Positions 1 through 5,980 of a stretch of DNA of 7,840 bases are shown here, piece after piece. Source of the stretch: Actinomycetes bacterium (lineage in GTDB: Bacteria > Actinomycetota > Actinomycetes > Actinomycetales > Microbacteriaceae); assembly GCA_023390155.1 (NCBI GenBank), contig JAEWDJ010000335.1:1-7840 (forward strand). The letters are read 5' to 3'. Each line of letters begins with the position of its first letter. Position 1 is the first letter of the stretch. The translations under genes were made by a program, and so were the position numbers. The notes under the pieces were generated by a model. It ran no database searches, was not told where the DNA came from, and worked only from the letters and a program-made list of their open reading frames with translations.

Positions 1-530
1 GTCTCCTCCTCCAGCAGATCGAGCGGCACCTCCAGGTAGACCGGGCGCGGGCGGCCCGTCGCGAAGAGCGCGAACGCGTCGTGCACCGCCTCGACGGCCT
101 CCTCGGCGGACTGCACCCGGCGGCCCCACTCGACGATGGCCGCCGCGGCGCCCAGCTGGTCCTTGGTCTCGTGCAGCATGCCGACGTCGGCGAACTCGCG
201 GCCGCGCGCCGGGCCGGGCGAGAGGATGATCATCGGCCGCGACTCGCAGTACGCGGTGCCCGCGGCCGAGAGCGCGTTGAGCAGGCCAGGCCCGCTCGTG
301 GTGATGACCACCCCGGGCTTGCCGGTCTGGAGCGACCAGCCGTCGGCGGCGTAGCCGGCGCCCTGCTCGTGCCGGGTGGTCACGGGGTGCACGCCGAGCG
401 CCGTCAGCGGCCGGTAGAACTCGAGGTTGTGAGTGCCCGGGATGCCGAAGACGGTGTCGACGCCGTAGTTGCGCAGCGTCTCGATCACGACCCAGCCGGT
501 CGTGCGCGCGGCCCTGGTCTCAGCGGCCAT
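1..530 (-). CDS. Thiamine-pyrophosphate-dependent enzyme, N-terminal part (AruI-like decarboxylase/synthase type), cut by window edge
   Basis: The 176 visible residues are the N-terminal pyrimidine-binding (PYR) domain of a TPP-dependent enzyme of the acetolactate synthase / 2-oxo-acid decarboxylase superfamily. Residues 21-36 read NYGVDTVFGIPGTHNL, typical of the family. TRHEQGAGYAADG (52-64) contains Glu55, the expected catalytic glutamate that activates the cofactor. TSGPGLLN (78-85) is the next conserved loop. The GIPGTHNLEFYR and LHETKDQ (119-125) segments remind me of the 5-guanidino-2-oxopentanoate decarboxylase (AruI) branch rather than true IlvB, but this is from memory. The central and C-terminal domains, including the TPP/Mg motif, lie outside the window. 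The start is the ATG at 530-528, with GGAGAGG at 547-541 and a 10-nt spacer. It overlaps the end of the upstream amidohydrolase by 11 nt, so the two are probably co-translated. The family call is firm; the exact substrate is unknown. Confidence 0.88.
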   Translation of the reverse strand, partial: MAAETRAARTTGWVVIETLRNYGVDTVFGIPGTHNLEFYRPLTALGVHPVTTRHEQGAGYAADGWSLQTGKPGVVITTSGPGLLNALSAAGTAYCESRPMIILSPGPARGREFADVGMLHETKDQLGAAAAIVEWGRRVQSAEEAVEAVHDAFALFATGRPRPVYLEVPLDLLEEE

Positions 531-2193
531 CGGTACGGAACCTCTCCGTGCCGTCGACCCACGTCGCGAGCACCGGGATCGCGGCGATCGTGTCCGCTTC
601 GGCCGTGAGCGGGTTCGCGCCCAGCACGACGAAGTCGGCGCGCTTGCCGGGCTCCAGGGAGCCCAGCTCGTTCTCGCGGCCCAGGGTGATCGCGCCCTCC
701 AGGGTGTGGCCGCGCAGGGCGGCCTCCGCGCTGATCCGCAGCGAGTCCGGTCCGAGCTTGTGGCCGCGGCGCGTGACCCGGGTGACGGCCGCCTGGATCG
801 CCTCCAGCGGGCGCGGCTCGGCGACGGGGGCGTCGGACGAGATGGTCACCGGCACGCCCGCCTCCAGGAACTCGCCGAGCGGGTTGAACCGCTCGCCCGG
901 CGTCCCGATCGCCTGCTCGACGCCCTCGCCCCAGTTGTAGTAGTGCTGGGTCTGGTTCACCGGGCGGATGCCGAGCCGGGCCATCCGCTCGATCTCCTCC
1001 GGCGCGGGGAGGCCGCAGTGCTCGATACGGTGGCGCGCGTCGGGGTCGGGATGCTCGGCCAGCACCTGCTCGACGGCGTCGACGACCATCGCGATCGCCG
1101 TCGGCGACTGCGCGTGCGTCGCGGTCTGCAGGCCCGCGCGGTGCGCCTTGGCCACCAGCCCGGCGTACTCGGCGGGCTCGTGGTAGAGCTGGCCGCGACG
1201 GCACGGGTCGCCGACGTACCCCTCGGGGAAGTACGCGGTCCAGCCGCCGAGCGTGCCGTCCGCGTAGAGCTTGATGCCCGCGACGGAGAGGAACGCGTTG
1301 CCGAACGGGCCGGTGATCCCGAGCTCCAGCACCTGGTCCAGCAGATGGGAGAGGAAGTACATCGAGACGCGCACCGACAGCTCGCCGCGGTCCGCCATGG
1401 CGAGGTAGGCCGAGAGCTCGCGCTTCGACACCTGCGCGTCGCCGAGCGCGGTGACGCCCGCCGAGAGGAACTCCCGCTGCGCGATGTCGAGCTGCCGCTG
1501 GTGCTCGGCCGGCTCGTCGCCGAGGTGGAAGTTGGGGCCGTGGTGGCCGATCTTCACGCCGTGGAGGCCGGTGAGGACGTTGCACGCGGCGTCGGACAGC
1601 TCGCCGGTGAGCTCGCCGTCGGCGTCGCGGAAGAACTCGCCGCCCTCGGGGTTCGGGGTGTCGCGGGTGATGCCGTACTTGTCCAGCGTGAAGGTGTTGA
1701 CCACCCCGCCGTGACCGGAGGCGTTCATCACGTAGACCTCGCGGTCGGTCGCGATCGCGTCCAGCTCCTCCTTGGTGGGGTGGCGGCGCTCGGCCAGGTT
1801 GCGCTGCTCGTAGCCGTAGCCGCGCAGCGGGACCCCGGCGGGGAGCCGCTGGGCGCCCTCCCGCATCAGCTCGACGATCTCCGGGATGGAACCGGCCTTC
1901 TCGGGGCTGACGTCCACCCAGGTGAGCAGCTGCCCGAACATCAGCGGGTGCGCGTGCGCGTCGATGAAGCCGGGGACGATCGTCGCGCCCGGGAAGTCGG
2001 CGCGCCGCGGGTCGAGCCCGGCAGCGCCGGCCGCGGCCTCCACCTCGGCCAGCGAGCCGACCGCGAGGATGCGCCCGCCCGCGGTGAGCATCGCCTCCGC
2101 GCTCGGGGCGCTCTCGTCGACGGTCAGAATGGTCTCGGCCATGACGATCGTCGGCGCGGAGTCGCGGTCGTCGTAGGTGGCCAGGTGTCGCAC
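520..2193 (-). CDS. YtcJ-like metal-dependent amidohydrolase (amidohydrolase family 3)
   Basis: This is a 557-residue cytosolic hydrolase of the amidohydrolase superfamily, family 3 (YtcJ / N-substituted formamide deformylase / AepA-like), the usual length for that group. An N-terminal beta-sandwich segment (about 15-75) leads to GFIDAHAHP with the HxH metal ligands His80 and His82. Further likely active-site residues are Lys308 in GIKLYADGTLGG, His360 in THAQ, His392 in HRIEHCG and Asp454 in ISSDAP. The C-terminal GSLEPGKRADFVVL is the classic amidohydrolase tail. Characterised relatives cleave C-N bonds of formamides, amides or ureides; the substrate here is unknown. The segment usually reading HAIGD in YtcJ relatives is HAQSP here. 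The start is the GTG at 2193-2191, preceded by GAGGAG (2206-2201) with a 7-nt spacer. An internal ATG at residue 18 has less support. It follows the transporter by 3 nt and overlaps the TPP gene by 11 nt, which points to one operon. Confidence 0.92.
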   Translation of the reverse strand: MRHLATYDDRDSAPTIVMAETILTVDESAPSAEAMLTAGGRILAVGSLAEVEAAAGAAGLDPRRADFPGATIVPGFIDAHAHPLMFGQLLTWVDVSPEKAGSIPEIVELMREGAQRLPAGVPLRGYGYEQRNLAERRHPTKEELDAIATDREVYVMNASGHGGVVNTFTLDKYGITRDTPNPEGGEFFRDADGELTGELSDAACNVLTGLHGVKIGHHGPNFHLGDEPAEHQRQLDIAQREFLSAGVTALGDAQVSKRELSAYLAMADRGELSVRVSMYFLSHLLDQVLELGITGPFGNAFLSVAGIKLYADGTLGGWTAYFPEGYVGDPCRRGQLYHEPAEYAGLVAKAHRAGLQTATHAQSPTAIAMVVDAVEQVLAEHPDPDARHRIEHCGLPAPEEIERMARLGIRPVNQTQHYYNWGEGVEQAIGTPGERFNPLGEFLEAGVPVTISSDAPVAEPRPLEAIQAAVTRVTRRGHKLGPDSLRISAEAALRGHTLEGAITLGRENELGSLEPGKRADFVVLGANPLTAEADTIAAIPVLATWVDGTERFRTDGR

Positions 2194-2196
2194 GGG

Positions 2197-3543
2197 TCAG
2201 CTCCTCGGGGTCTTGATGGCGGTGGTGTCCAGGCGCGGGTTGAAGGATCCGGTGACCGGCGCGTTGTCCGAGTGCTGCGGCGCGAACCAGGTGCCGACGA
2301 TGGCGATCAGCGCCAGGAAGCCGAAGAACCAGATCGCGGACCAGAACGTGCCGGTGACGGCGATCAGACCGGTCGCGATGGCCGGGGACAGACCGCCCCA
2401 GACGGCCGCGCCGATGCCGTACGAGAGCGACATCGAGGTGTACCGCGCCTGCGGCCGGAACATCTGCGTCATCACCGTCGACAGCGGCGCCCACGCGCCG
2501 CTCAGCGTGATGCGGATGACGCTGACGAAGATGTAGATGAGCGTGACCTGGTGGTTCTGGATGACCAGCACCAGCGGGATCACGGCGACGAACGACAGCA
2601 GCGAGCCCAGGATGATGATCCGCTTGCCGCCCCACTTGTCGCCGAGCAGCGCGAGCGGCAGGGTGACGATCGCCTCGACGAACGACGCGATCGTCATCGC
2701 ACCCAGGATGACGTCGGCGGGGAGGCCGACCTCCGGACTCGTCGCGAAGTTCTGCACGAAGACCGTGGCGATCACGTAACCGCCCGACGACATCGCGATG
2801 ATGCAGAAGCCGAGCAGGATCGGCAGCCAGTTGTTGCGCAGCGCGAACAGGATCGGGGTGGACTGCGTGTGGCCCTCGATCTTCTCCTCGAAGACGGGCG
2901 TCTCCTCCACCCGATAGCGCACCCAGATGCCGACGCCGATCAGCACGATGCTGAACAGGAAGGGGATGCGCCAGCCCCAGGTCAGCAGAACCTCGTCGCC
3001 CATCCCGGCGAGGATCCAGAAGGCGCCGGAGGCGAGCAGCGCGCCCAGCGGGTTGCCGAGCTGGGTGAAGCCGCCGTAGAAGTTCTTGAACTTCGGCGGT
3101 GCGCTCTCCACCGACATGAGGCTCGCGCCGCCCCACTCGCCGCCGACCGCGAGGCCCTGGGCGATACGCAGCACGATCAGGAGGATGGGGGCGGCGATGC
3201 CGATGGCCGCATAGCCGGGCAGGCAGCCGACCAGGACGGTCGCGACGCCCATGATGAAGAGCGTGAGCGTGAGCGCCTTCTTGCGCCCGAGCTTGTCGCC
3301 GATGTGGCCGAAGATGATGCCGCCGAGGGGGCGCATGAAGTAGGCGACCGCGTACGTGCCGAAGGAGGCGAGCGTGCCGAGCGCGTGGTCGATCTCGGGG
3401 AAGAACACCTGGGGGAAGACGATGGCCGCGGCCGTCGCGTAGACGTAGAAGTCGTACCACTCGATGGTCGTGCCGACCACGGAGGCGAGACCGGCCTTCA
3501 ACGCGCGGGCGTGCCCGGGGGGTTGCGTTGTGATTGCAGACAC
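2197..3543 (-). CDS. MHS-family major facilitator transporter (metabolite:H+ symporter)
   Basis: This 448-residue membrane protein has the length and layout of a 12-helix major facilitator of the metabolite:H+ symporter (MHS) family, relatives of KgtP, ShiA and ProP. It has the family signature GTTIEWYDFYVY (24-35). The loop 2-3 motif RPLGGIIFGHIGDKLGRKK lies at 71-89, and LRIAQGLAVGGEWGGA at 125-140. A second motif-A-like loop, LGDKWGGKR, lies at 300-308. ARYTSMSLSYGIG (366-378) is typical of MHS helix 11. Members import carboxylated solutes such as dicarboxylates, shikimate or betaines with protons, so the cargo is probably a small carboxylate or zwitterion. It is the first gene of the minus-strand operon and presumably brings in the substrate for the hydrolase and TPP enzyme downstream. 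The start is the GTG at 3543-3541, with AAAGGAG at 3556-3550 and a 6-nt spacer. The C-terminal tail after about residue 420 is polar. Confidence 0.95.
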   Translation of the reverse strand: MSAITTQPPGHARALKAGLASVVGTTIEWYDFYVYATAAAIVFPQVFFPEIDHALGTLASFGTYAVAYFMRPLGGIIFGHIGDKLGRKKALTLTLFIMGVATVLVGCLPGYAAIGIAAPILLIVLRIAQGLAVGGEWGGASLMSVESAPPKFKNFYGGFTQLGNPLGALLASGAFWILAGMGDEVLLTWGWRIPFLFSIVLIGVGIWVRYRVEETPVFEEKIEGHTQSTPILFALRNNWLPILLGFCIIAMSSGGYVIATVFVQNFATSPEVGLPADVILGAMTIASFVEAIVTLPLALLGDKWGGKRIIILGSLLSFVAVIPLVLVIQNHQVTLIYIFVSVIRITLSGAWAPLSTVMTQMFRPQARYTSMSLSYGIGAAVWGGLSPAIATGLIAVTGTFWSAIWFFGFLALIAIVGTWFAPQHSDNAPVTGSFNPRLDTTAIKTPRS

Positions 3544-3657
3544 ACAAAGCTCCTTTGCTCGTATTGACGTGAAGTCTCCGGCGTCGGCGGCGCTTGTGCA
3601 AGGGCAGTTCGGCGTCAGGGGAAGGTTTGAGCCGCACTTTCGTCGTGCCGTCGAGTC

Positions 3658-3663
3658 ATTATC
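3658..3663 (-). promoter_or_regulatory. Candidate -10 box (GATAAT) for the transporter operon
   Basis: On the minus strand this reads GATAAT, five of six matches to TATAAT. The predicted transcript would start near 3651, giving a 5' leader of roughly 107 nt before the GTG at 3543. The hexamer 17 nt upstream (GATCGT, 3686-3681) is a poor -35 match, so an activator may be needed. The inverted repeat at 3683-3703 overlaps that -35 position. Confidence 0.35.
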
Positions 3664-3682
3664 GCTGCGGATCGAGGGTCAC

Positions 3683-3703
3683 GATCGATTCTCGCCATCG
3701 ATC
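3683..3703. promoter_or_regulatory. Inverted repeat GATCGAT-N7-ATCGATC, candidate operator
   Basis: A perfect 7-bp inverted repeat (arms 3683-3689 and 3697-3703) has a 7-nt spacer and is centred at 3693. A related half-site, GATCGAG, lies at 3670-3676, so similar half-sites begin at 3670, 3683 and 3697, about 13-14 bp apart. The centre is 49 bp upstream of the regulator start and overlaps the -35 position of the candidate operon promoter. That placement suits a site controlling both directions. Assigning it to the adjacent Lrp-type protein is an inference. Confidence 0.45.
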
Positions 3704-3729
3704 TGCGGCACTCAGGCCGCGAATCCGGG

Positions 3730-3735
3730 TATTCT
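3730..3735 (+). promoter_or_regulatory. Candidate -10 box (TATTCT) for a leaderless regulator transcript
   Basis: TATTCT ends 6 nt before the GTG at 3742, so transcription would begin at or next to the start codon. No Shine-Dalgarno-like sequence is seen in front of this GTG. Leaderless mRNAs are common in actinobacteria. No clear -35 box is found 16-18 nt upstream. Confidence 0.4.
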
Positions 3736-3741
3736 GCCGAT

Positions 3742-4680
3742 GTGCCGATCCGCCACGACAGCAGCACCCCGGAGCGCGACGCCGACGCCCTCGACAACCG
3801 CCTCGTCAGCGCGCTCCAGGCGGACGGCCGCGCCAGCATCCACGAGCTCGCGCGCACCCTCGGCGTCTCGCGCGACCTCGTCTCGCGGCGGCTCGGCACC
3901 CTGATCGGCCGCGACGGCCTGCGCGTGGTGGCCGCGCTCGACCCGGGCTTCGCCGGCCTCAACGTGCTCATCCACGGGATGGTCGGAATCGACGGCCCGG
4001 CCCGGCCCGTCGCCGAACGGATCGCGGAGCTGCCCGACACCGTGTTCGTCTCGCTGGTCGGCGGCGCCGCACCCGTCGTGTTCGAGTCCCGGCACGGCGA
4101 CACGGAGGAGCTGCGCGCGACCCTCACGGCCATCCGGGACATCCCGGGCGTGCGGCAGCTGCGGGTCACCACGTACGACGCGCTGCTGAAGGAGTTCATC
4201 ACCGCGGGCTCGGTCACCGACGTCACGCTCGACCGCCTCGACCACGACCTCATCGCCGTGCTGCAGGACGACGGCCGCGCCAGCTACCGCACGCTGGCCG
4301 ACACCGTGCGGCTCTCGCCCTCCTCGGCACGCGCCCGCGTGCGGAGGCTGCTCGACGCGGGGGTGATCCGCATCGCCGCGATCGACACCGGCGGGCTCTC
4401 GCGCAACCGCGTCGCCGTCGGCGTCGGCGTCGCCCTGCGCGGGCCCGCCGAGCCGGTCCACCGGTACCTCGTGGCCACGCCCGCCGTCGACCTGGCCGCG
4501 GACGCGCACGGCGCCTTCGACGTCATCGCGACGATCGTGGGCCGCACGACCGCAGGCGTCCTGACCGTGATCGAGGAACTCCGGGCGCTGCCGGAGGTCG
4601 GCTCGCTCGAGACGTGGGCCCACCTCGACATCATCAAGGAGGACTACACGCGCACCCTCGGCCGCATCGTCCGCCCGTAG
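3742..4680 (+). CDS. Tandem (double-length) Lrp/AsnC-family transcriptional regulator
   Basis: The 312-residue protein is twice the usual length (about 150) of an Lrp/AsnC regulator and consists of two full copies. Copy 1 has a helix-turn-helix at about 16-62 (DNRLVSALQADGRASIHELA, then GVSRDLVSRRL) and a ligand-binding RAM domain at about 72-143. Copy 2 has a helix-turn-helix at about 164-210 (DHDLIAVLQDDGRASYRTLA, then LSPSSARARVRRLL) and a RAM domain at about 222-292. A single chain could therefore act like the dimer of ordinary Lrp proteins. Such proteins bind DNA in response to amino acids or related small molecules. It is transcribed divergently from the transporter-hydrolase-TPP operon and is the likely regulator of that operon and of itself. 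The GTG start at 3742 lacks a ribosome-binding site and fits a leaderless transcript; starting later would remove the first helix-turn-helix. The ligand is unknown. Confidence 0.92.
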   Translation: MPIRHDSSTPERDADALDNRLVSALQADGRASIHELARTLGVSRDLVSRRLGTLIGRDGLRVVAALDPGFAGLNVLIHGMVGIDGPARPVAERIAELPDTVFVSLVGGAAPVVFESRHGDTEELRATLTAIRDIPGVRQLRVTTYDALLKEFITAGSVTDVTLDRLDHDLIAVLQDDGRASYRTLADTVRLSPSSARARVRRLLDAGVIRIAAIDTGGLSRNRVAVGVGVALRGPAEPVHRYLVATPAVDLAADAHGAFDVIATIVGRTTAGVLTVIEELRALPEVGSLETWAHLDIIKEDYTRTLGRIVRP

Positions 4681-4685
4681 CCCCG

Positions 4686-4745
4686 CCGAGGTTCACGTCG
4701 TTGCAGTCATCCGGGCCGGAATGACCGCAACGACGTGAACTTCGG
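4686..4745. terminator. Long hairpin between convergent genes, probable bidirectional terminator
   Basis: Two 25-nt arms (4686-4710 and 4721-4745) are inverted repeats around a 10-nt loop. They differ at only two pairs, 4690/4741 (G-T) and 4705/4726 (A-C). In either transcript one of these is a G-U wobble and the other a mismatch, so the stem folds equally well in both directions. It starts 5 nt after the regulator stop and ends 6 nt before the alcohol dehydrogenase stop, the expected place for a shared terminator. There is no T-run on either side, so it is not a textbook intrinsic terminator. A dispersed palindromic repeat of the REP type is an alternative. Confidence 0.7.
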
Positions 4746-4751
4746 TGCCGG

Positions 4752-5801
4752 TCAGGGGCGGACGAGGGACTTGATGGCGCGGCGCTCGTCCATGGCGGCG
4801 TACGCCTCGGCGATCTCGCTGAGCGGCAGCTCCAGGTCGAAGACGCGGCCCGGGCGGATGGCGCCCGACCAGACGTCCTGCAGCAGCTCCTCCACGTAGT
4901 TGCGCACGGGGGCGACGCCGCCGTTCACGCCGATGTTGTCGTTGAAGAGCGGGCGTACGGGCAGCTCGGGACCGCCGTTCGGCACGCCGACGTAGCCGAC
5001 CATGCCGCCGGGGCGCGCCGAGCGGATCGCCTGGTCCATCGACTCCTTGGTGCCGACGGCCTCGAGCACGCAGTCCGCGCCGACGCCGTCGAACAGCGCC
5101 TTCACGGCCGCCACGCCCGCGTCGCCGCGCTCGGCCACGACGTCCGTCGCCCCGAACTCGCGCGCGAGCGCCTGACGGGACTCATGGCGCGACATCGCGA
5201 CGATGCGGGAGGCGCCCAGCCGCGCGGAGGCGAGCACGGCGCACAGGCCGACCGCGCCGTCGCCGACGACCACGACGGTGCTGCCCGCGGTGACCCCGGC
5301 CGACACGGCCGCGTGGTGCCCGGTGCCCATCACGTCCGAGAGCGTCAGCAGGCTCGGGATGAGCTCCTCCGCCGGGTACTCCGGGGTCGCGACGAGGGTG
5401 CCGTCCGCGTGGGGCACGCGCACTCGCTCGCCCTGCCCGCCGTCGGCGAAGCCGCCGAGCTGGTCGTTACCGCCCCACCAGCCGCCGTGCAGGCACGAGG
5501 TGCTCACGCCGTTGCGGCAGTTCACGCACGTCATGTCGCAGTCGTAGAAGGGCGCGATGACGAAGTCGCCCGGCCGGATGGTGCGCACGTCCGGGCCGAC
5601 GGCCTCCACGACCCCGACGAACTCGTGGCCGATGCGACGCGGCTTGGGCGTCGGAGTGACGCCGCGGTAGCCCCAGAGGTCGGAGCCGCAGACGCAGGCC
5701 GCGACGACCCGGACGATGGCGTCGCCGCCGGTGGAGAGGACGGGATCGGGGACCTCTTCGAGACGCACGTCTCGCTCCCCGTGGAGGACTGTGGCACGCA
5801 T
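4752..5801 (-). CDS. Zinc-dependent alcohol dehydrogenase (medium-chain dehydrogenase/reductase)
   Basis: This 349-residue cytosolic oxidoreductase has the standard two-domain MDR layout and length. The N-terminal GroES-like domain carries the likely catalytic zinc ligands Cys38 (CGSD), His59 with Glu60 (GHE) and a distal site near Asp156 (LSDVMGTG). The four structural-zinc cysteines are Cys88, Cys92, Cys95 and Cys103. The Rossmann domain has GDGAVG (180-185). The second strand ends in MSRHESR (203-209) with Ser204/Arg205 instead of the Asp that usually selects NAD, so NADP(H) is likely. It should oxidise an alcohol or reduce an aldehyde or ketone; the substrate is not deducible. The start is the ATG at 5801-5799. 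No properly spaced ribosome-binding site is seen: GGAG sits only 1 nt from the ATG. A TAGGCT hexamer 6 nt upstream suggests a leaderless transcript. It is convergent with the Lrp gene and divergent from the ATPase regulator, and apparently monocistronic. Confidence 0.93.
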   Translation of the reverse strand: MRATVLHGERDVRLEEVPDPVLSTGGDAIVRVVAACVCGSDLWGYRGVTPTPKPRRIGHEFVGVVEAVGPDVRTIRPGDFVIAPFYDCDMTCVNCRNGVSTSCLHGGWWGGNDQLGGFADGGQGERVRVPHADGTLVATPEYPAEELIPSLLTLSDVMGTGHHAAVSAGVTAGSTVVVVGDGAVGLCAVLASARLGASRIVAMSRHESRQALAREFGATDVVAERGDAGVAAVKALFDGVGADCVLEAVGTKESMDQAIRSARPGGMVGYVGVPNGGPELPVRPLFNDNIGVNGGVAPVRNYVEELLQDVWSGAIRPGRVFDLELPLSEIAEAYAAMDERRAIKSLVRP

Positions 5802-5807
5802 GCTCCG

Positions 5808-5813
5808 AGCCTA
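5808..5813 (-). promoter_or_regulatory. Candidate -10 box (TAGGCT) for the alcohol dehydrogenase
   Basis: On the minus strand TAGGCT ends 6 nt before the ATG at 5801, the spacing expected for a transcript that starts at the start codon. It keeps the TA...T pattern of -10 boxes, but no good -35 match lies 16-18 nt upstream. Support is weak and comes mainly from the absence of a usable ribosome-binding site. Confidence 0.3.
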
Positions 5814-5822
5814 CGCTCGCAC

Positions 5823-5853
5823 GGAGGCCCTCCACTTCGACGTGCACGTACGT
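5823..5853. promoter_or_regulatory. Cluster of short palindromes upstream of the alcohol dehydrogenase, candidate operator
   Basis: Three small symmetric elements lie 22-52 bp upstream of the dehydrogenase start: GGAGG-C-CCTCC (5823-5833), the perfect 10-bp palindrome ACGTGCACGT (5840-5849) and the overlapping palindrome ACGTACGT (5846-5853). The clustering in a short divergent spacer suggests regulator binding. Short palindromes are also common by chance in GC-rich DNA, so this is tentative. Confidence 0.3.
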
Positions 5854-5980
5854 TCAGGGAATCTGCTCGCAGTTTTGCGTGGGCCTGCACTGAGACGACG
5901 CGTACGAGGGGCGTTCTGCAGTGCCGTGCTCAATAACGTCAGTGTGTCCGCCACCCGCACCTCGACCCGATCGGGCACCC

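Larger units (their letters stand above)
3544..3741. promoter_or_regulatory. Divergent control region between the catabolic operon and its Lrp-type regulator
   Basis: This 198-nt non-coding stretch separates the two divergent GTG starts. It is visibly more AT-rich than the flanking genes around 3650-3735. It contains a candidate minus-strand -10 box (GATAAT, 3663-3658), a candidate plus-strand -10 box (TATTCT, 3730-3735) and an inverted repeat between them. Because divergent Lrp/AsnC genes commonly regulate both neighbours, this is the expected place for the operator. Neither promoter has a convincing TTGACA-like -35 box. Confidence 0.6.
5802..5980. other. Divergent intergenic spacer between alcohol dehydrogenase and ATPase regulator
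   Basis: This 179-nt spacer has no credible gene. It holds the palindrome cluster near the dehydrogenase and an AT-richer patch around 5930-5940 (TCAATAAC). That patch could supply a -10 box for the regulator with a start near 5942 and a leader of about 39 nt. No convincing -35 element was found for the plus-strand gene. Confidence 0.5.

Noticed and set aside
469..3567. A 1032-codon plus-strand open frame spanning the whole operon
   Set aside because: It is antisense to three well-recognised proteins, is Arg/Asp/Gly/Val-rich with no domain, and arises because GC-rich genes suppress stops on the opposite strand.
485..3637. A 1050-codon minus-strand open frame over the operon in another frame
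   Set aside because: It is a shifted frame of the transporter and hydrolase genes, extremely Arg/Pro-rich, and crosses both gene boundaries.
3823..4284. A 15-bp direct repeat (3823-3837 and 4270-4284) as a possible recombination or mobile-element footprint
   Set aside because: The copies lie in frame, 149 codons apart, at equivalent positions of the two helix-turn-helix domains, so internal gene duplication explains them.
3594..4724. A 376-codon plus-strand frame and a 303-codon minus-strand frame (3712-4623) over the Lrp gene
   Set aside because: Both are shadows of the tandem Lrp gene, dominated by Arg, Pro or Asp and Gly, with no recognisable fold.
5184..5936. A 250-codon plus-strand open frame opposite the alcohol dehydrogenase
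   Set aside because: It is antisense to a gene with complete zinc and Rossmann motifs, and runs into the divergent spacer without features of its own.
5942..5980. An upstream GTG start for the ATPase regulator
   Set aside because: The 13 extra codons use many A/T-ending codons unlike the rest of the gene, and there is no ribosome-binding site. It remains possible only if the transcript is leaderless from about 5942.
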